A stretch of 64,000 nt of DNA from Talpa occidentalis (Eukaryota > Chordata > Mammalia > Eulipotyphla > Talpidae). Positions 61,128-64,000 of this stretch are shown here, piece after piece. The position numbers and the translations under genes are program-made. The DNA is taken from NCBI RefSeq assembly GCF_014898055.3, contig NW_023600993.1, positions 16,644,850 through 16,708,849 of the forward strand, written 5' to 3'. Position 1 is the stretch's first letter. Every line of letters begins with the position of its first letter. Below the pieces are notes generated by a model that was given only the letters and a program-made list of their open reading frames with translations, was not told the DNA's origin and made no database searches.

Positions 61128-61425
61128 CTCTAATAAAATATGATCTATATCCATATATAAAGGGGAAATTTGGACAAAGGAAAACATCTAAGGAGAACAC
61201 AGATGAAGGCAGAGTTCTGGACGATGGTTCTAAAAAGCCAAGAAAGCCAAAAATGGCCAGAAAACCAACAAAAGCTAGGTAAGAGCCATGGAGAAGATTC
61301 TTCTTCACAGTCCTCACAAAGAAGAAATCATGCTGACACCAAACTCTAGACTTCTAGATAATAAATTTCTGTTATTTAACCACTCAATTTATGGTACTGT
61401 GTATGCCAATCCTAGCAAACAAGTA
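61128..61425 (+). mobile_element. MaLR LTR, 3' part (split element)
   Basis: AAAGGGGAAATTTGGACAAAG, ACAGATGAAGGCAGAG, CCAGAAAACCAACAAAAGCTAG, AATCATGCTGACACCAAACTC and AGACTTCTAGATAATAAATTTC with CTGTTATTTAACCACTC complete the LTR. It contains the retained AATAAA poly-A signal. Confidence 0.82.
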
Positions 61426-62125
61426 CAACCTCTCATGTCTCCCCATTGAGTTGCCACCCAACATTTATTTCATTTCTACTCATTCTAAGGAGATTCTAGT
61501 GCCTGACCTCCTAGAGTTTCCAAGCTGGAGAGGAGAGGACAGATTCAGGCCTAAAATCTATAATAAAAGACAGAATGCTCTCTATTAATGTCAAGAACCA
61601 AATCAGTACATGTCTATATGGATTCAAATAAAGATACAATTAAAAAAATGGTTTTGAGGAATTTTAGTTCTGGAAACAATTTCAAAGGTAATTTAAAAAA
61701 TTCTTTTGAGAATAACCTTGTCTCTGAAACCATACAATGAAGCAAGCCCAAGATATGAGGACATTTCAAGGTTTGGAGTTACAAACGCTGGTGCATCTTG
61801 GAAGAAAACTCAATTTCTGAGCCTCATTTTCCTCACCTACAATCATAGGGATGTTGATGCTATCATTTCAGTATGGTCACGGAAATCAAATTGGAATGCT
61901 TGACATCTAGAAAACACCCTGCATGCATTAAGCATTATTGCTCTAGCCTCCAAAAAGCATTTTTGTATTTAAGACACATACTGTTGAACAAGCATGCCGT
62001 TACACTATAGTCATAGCTTCAGAATTCTTATAAATCATCTGCTTTTAAATGAAGTTGTCTATTCATATACCAGTGTTGAATGTAAGGGCACATTCAACTC
62101 TGTGCCCTAAACTCTGATGTGCAAT
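61426..62125. other. Intronic sequence, nothing assignable
   Basis: No feature recognised. Confidence 0.3.
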
Positions 62126-62129
62126 GTAG

Positions 62130-62340
62130 TGTGGTCAAAGTTAGAGCCCTCAGTCTTGACTTGGCCATATTCTTGTCATATGTCCTTGATAAAATACTGA
62201 TTGCTCCAGGTCTTGCATACATCTTAGATGAAAATAGTTAAGCCCAGAGCCCAGCATTGTCATGATAATAGAATGAGTTAATGGTGTGAATCAGTGCCCA
62301 GAACAGTACCTTGTCTGTAATAAGTATTCAATTAAGTATG
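62130..62340 (+). repeat. MIR, sense
   Basis: AGAGCCCTCAGTCTTGACTTGG, ATAGAATGAGTTAATGGTGT, AATCAGTGCCCAGAACAGTAC and TCTGTAATAAGTATTCAATTA match the 3' half of sense MIR. Confidence 0.65.
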
Positions 62341-62799
62341 GAAATAGTCAAATCATCACAAAAAAGGCAATATTTAAAATATTTTCCAACCAGTACAGAC
62401 AGAGTTTCCTCATTATGCATCAGTCCTGTTGGATCAATTAAATGGCTTATCTGTATATTTCACAGTTGAGACAATAAAATCCTTCAGAGACATGCGAAAA
62501 TCTTACATGCACATATCTGTGCATGCACAAAATAAACAACTTATTCTCATTTCAGGCTCCTGGGGGTGCAAGTGTAACTCCCAAACACTTTAACATGACT
62601 AGATTCTTTGTACTATTGCTTGAATAGCAGTTAAGGCAATTAGCAGTGACCCAATGCAGCAACTAAATGATCTTAGTCTAATTGTAGCTATTAAGCAGAG
62701 TCTAAAAATGATAGAGGCAGCTTCCAGACCACAAAAAAAATTCAAGTAAACTTATAAGTGAACTTTTATATCATTTTATACAGAGATAAAATTGTAGCT

Positions 62800-62915
62800 G
62801 CAAAATTTCATTCATTTGAAAACAATATGTATTGACTTTTTAGCAAACACTGTACTAGGCACTGAAATAAAGTGGTAAACAAAACAGACACACATAGCAC
62901 TGAAGATGCCATTGG
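62800..62915 (-). repeat. L2 fragment, antisense
   Basis: CATTCATTTGAAAACAATATG, AAACACTGTACTAGGCACTG, AAGTGGTAAACAAAACAGAC follow the antisense L2 terminus. Confidence 0.7.
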
Positions 62916-64000
62916 TTAAGCTATTTGAAAATGCTTTATGTCACCCAGAGATCTGTCTGTTCCTTTTTTTTTAAATATACATTTTTGCTATGGAATGCTT
63001 AACTACCTTCCACTGTAACACATGAGTGATTATCATTGGCTTCAGAGAGATGCAATTAACATGTTAAATTACATGACAGTGATAGATGGAAGGAGAGTCA
63101 TGTTCGTGATGCTTTGGTGCTATGAAACCAGACATTCCATAATTCTTTTAACCCGCAAAGGAAACAAGACTAAGATGGACATAAAACTGAATAATTAGTT
63201 TGCCTTTTCTAGATGAAGTAGTTTTGACAGAAGAGAATAAATCTTTGGAATATGATTGAAAGAACTAGATCAAATTTTTACTAACCAATAAACAAGTATT
63301 TACTGAGTCTTGATTCTGAATTCAAATGTGAAAAAAGTAATCACTTATATGAATGTTAATGTCAGTTTATATTAATGCCATAAAATCATGACTAAATGCA
63401 AGGAGCAATTTATTCTAATCAATATAGATCTAAATTCAAAAGGAATGTCTATGAATGTATACATATGTCTCTGTCCGTATATATCAATGTGTTAGATATG
63501 TGTACATATAATATGTTTATATATTCACATATAACAGTTTTCAGAAAGAGACAAAAAATGGTATAGGAATGAATGATTGTAGAATACACCATGAACAAGG
63601 GAAATAAGTTGACATTTTTAATTGCCTTTTCTTTAAAATTAGCATGTCTATTGCAGAAAATTAAGAAATTAAAATTATTGTAAGAAACTTGAAATAAGCA
63701 GATTTTGGCTTATGATCTATTATTTATATGTAGATTCATACCGTGTTAGCAATGTTAGTTCAATTTCAATATCATTCCACATTATGAGTGTTTAATGGTA
63801 ACATAAAATAAATGTTGTATGAATTGATTTTGAAATTCCTTAATAAACAAAGTTACATGCATCTACTACTAATATTTATCAAGGATAAATCCTAAAGAGA
63901 AATACTAGGGAAATACTAGGGTCTGACATTCTTAAAAAACTGTTTTCCAAAAGTGCATGACTATTCACAATACTGAAATATAGTATAAATATAAAACTAT
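62916..64000. other. AT-rich intronic sequence, nothing assignable
   Basis: No feature recognised up to the right edge. Confidence 0.35.

Larger units (their letters stand above)
28490..64000 (-). other. Presumed upstream (5') intron of the ZNF385 gene
   Basis: If the gene call is right, everything from the acceptor to the right edge lies in the preceding intron or upstream of an alternative first exon. I found no second exon with a recognisable ZNF385 peptide and splice sites. The interval is dominated by the repeats listed separately. The gene could begin inside the window at an unrecognised non-coding first exon. Confidence 0.5.

Noticed and set aside
1..64000. CRISPR arrays, operons, phage or plasmid systems
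   Set aside because: No regularly spaced repeats, no dense same-strand ORFs and no ribosome-binding-site pattern; the content is that of a mammalian chromosome.

Overview
This 64-kb window looks like AT-rich placental-mammal nuclear DNA, almost all intronic or intergenic. The evidence is MIR and L2 fossils, MaLR (MLT1-like) LTRs, old and young LINE-1 3' ends with A-rich tails and target-site duplications (TSDs), and many copies of one lineage-specific tRNA-derived SINE of about 230-300 bp. Its head has Pol III A-box and B-box-like motifs and its tail is (TAAA)n. It is not Alu, B1/B2, a canonical carnivore SINE, the horse ERE or the vesper-bat VES SINE. From memory it best fits the SINEs of horseshoe bats and their relatives (Rhin-1 type). 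I am confident of a placental mammal and only moderately confident of a bat.

One convincing protein-coding segment is present: a 219-bp internal exon on the minus strand (28271-28489). It has a consensus 3' splice site (CCCCTAG) and 5' splice site (GTAAGC), and both ends are in phase 1. It encodes an acidic linker followed by one C2H2 zinc finger of the JAZ/matrin (ZNF385) type. The peptide matches the first finger of the ZNF385 family, most likely ZNF385D, a gene with very large introns. The rest of the window then reads as introns of this gene: the downstream intron at 1-28270 and the upstream intron at 28490-64000. No promoter, start codon, stop codon or second exon could be supported.

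Layout: 1-8 kb holds four SINEs, a MaLR end, a MIR and the start of a long L2-like fossil. 8-16 kb is mostly unassigned AT-rich DNA with a (TG)n(AG)n microsatellite and an old L1. 16.5-20.2 kb holds two rearranged L1 3' ends and several SINEs, one nested in an L1. 20-28 kb is mostly unassigned. 28.3-28.5 kb is the ZNF385 exon, flanked by a diverged direct repeat about 1 kb apart. 30-32.7 kb holds two SINEs and an old L1. 36-39.2 kb holds an L2, an L1 tail, an interrupted MLT1 and two SINEs. 39.5-41.0 kb is a GC-richer block that I cannot classify; it is possibly retroviral. 42.5-44.2 kb has two SINEs and a MIR. 46-50.8 kb has an LTR-like block, an MLT1 and three L1 3' ends, one a clear twin-priming inversion. 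55-62.4 kb has an L2, a SINE, LTR fossils and an MLT1 split by later insertions. 62.8-64 kb holds an L2 fragment and then nothing assignable.

Nearly all open reading frames of 60-150 codons are chance ORFs in repeats or AT-rich sequence. I see no CRISPR array, operon, rRNA, functional tRNA gene or novel multi-gene system. The points of interest are the architecture around the exon and the insertion and rearrangement histories of the mobile elements.
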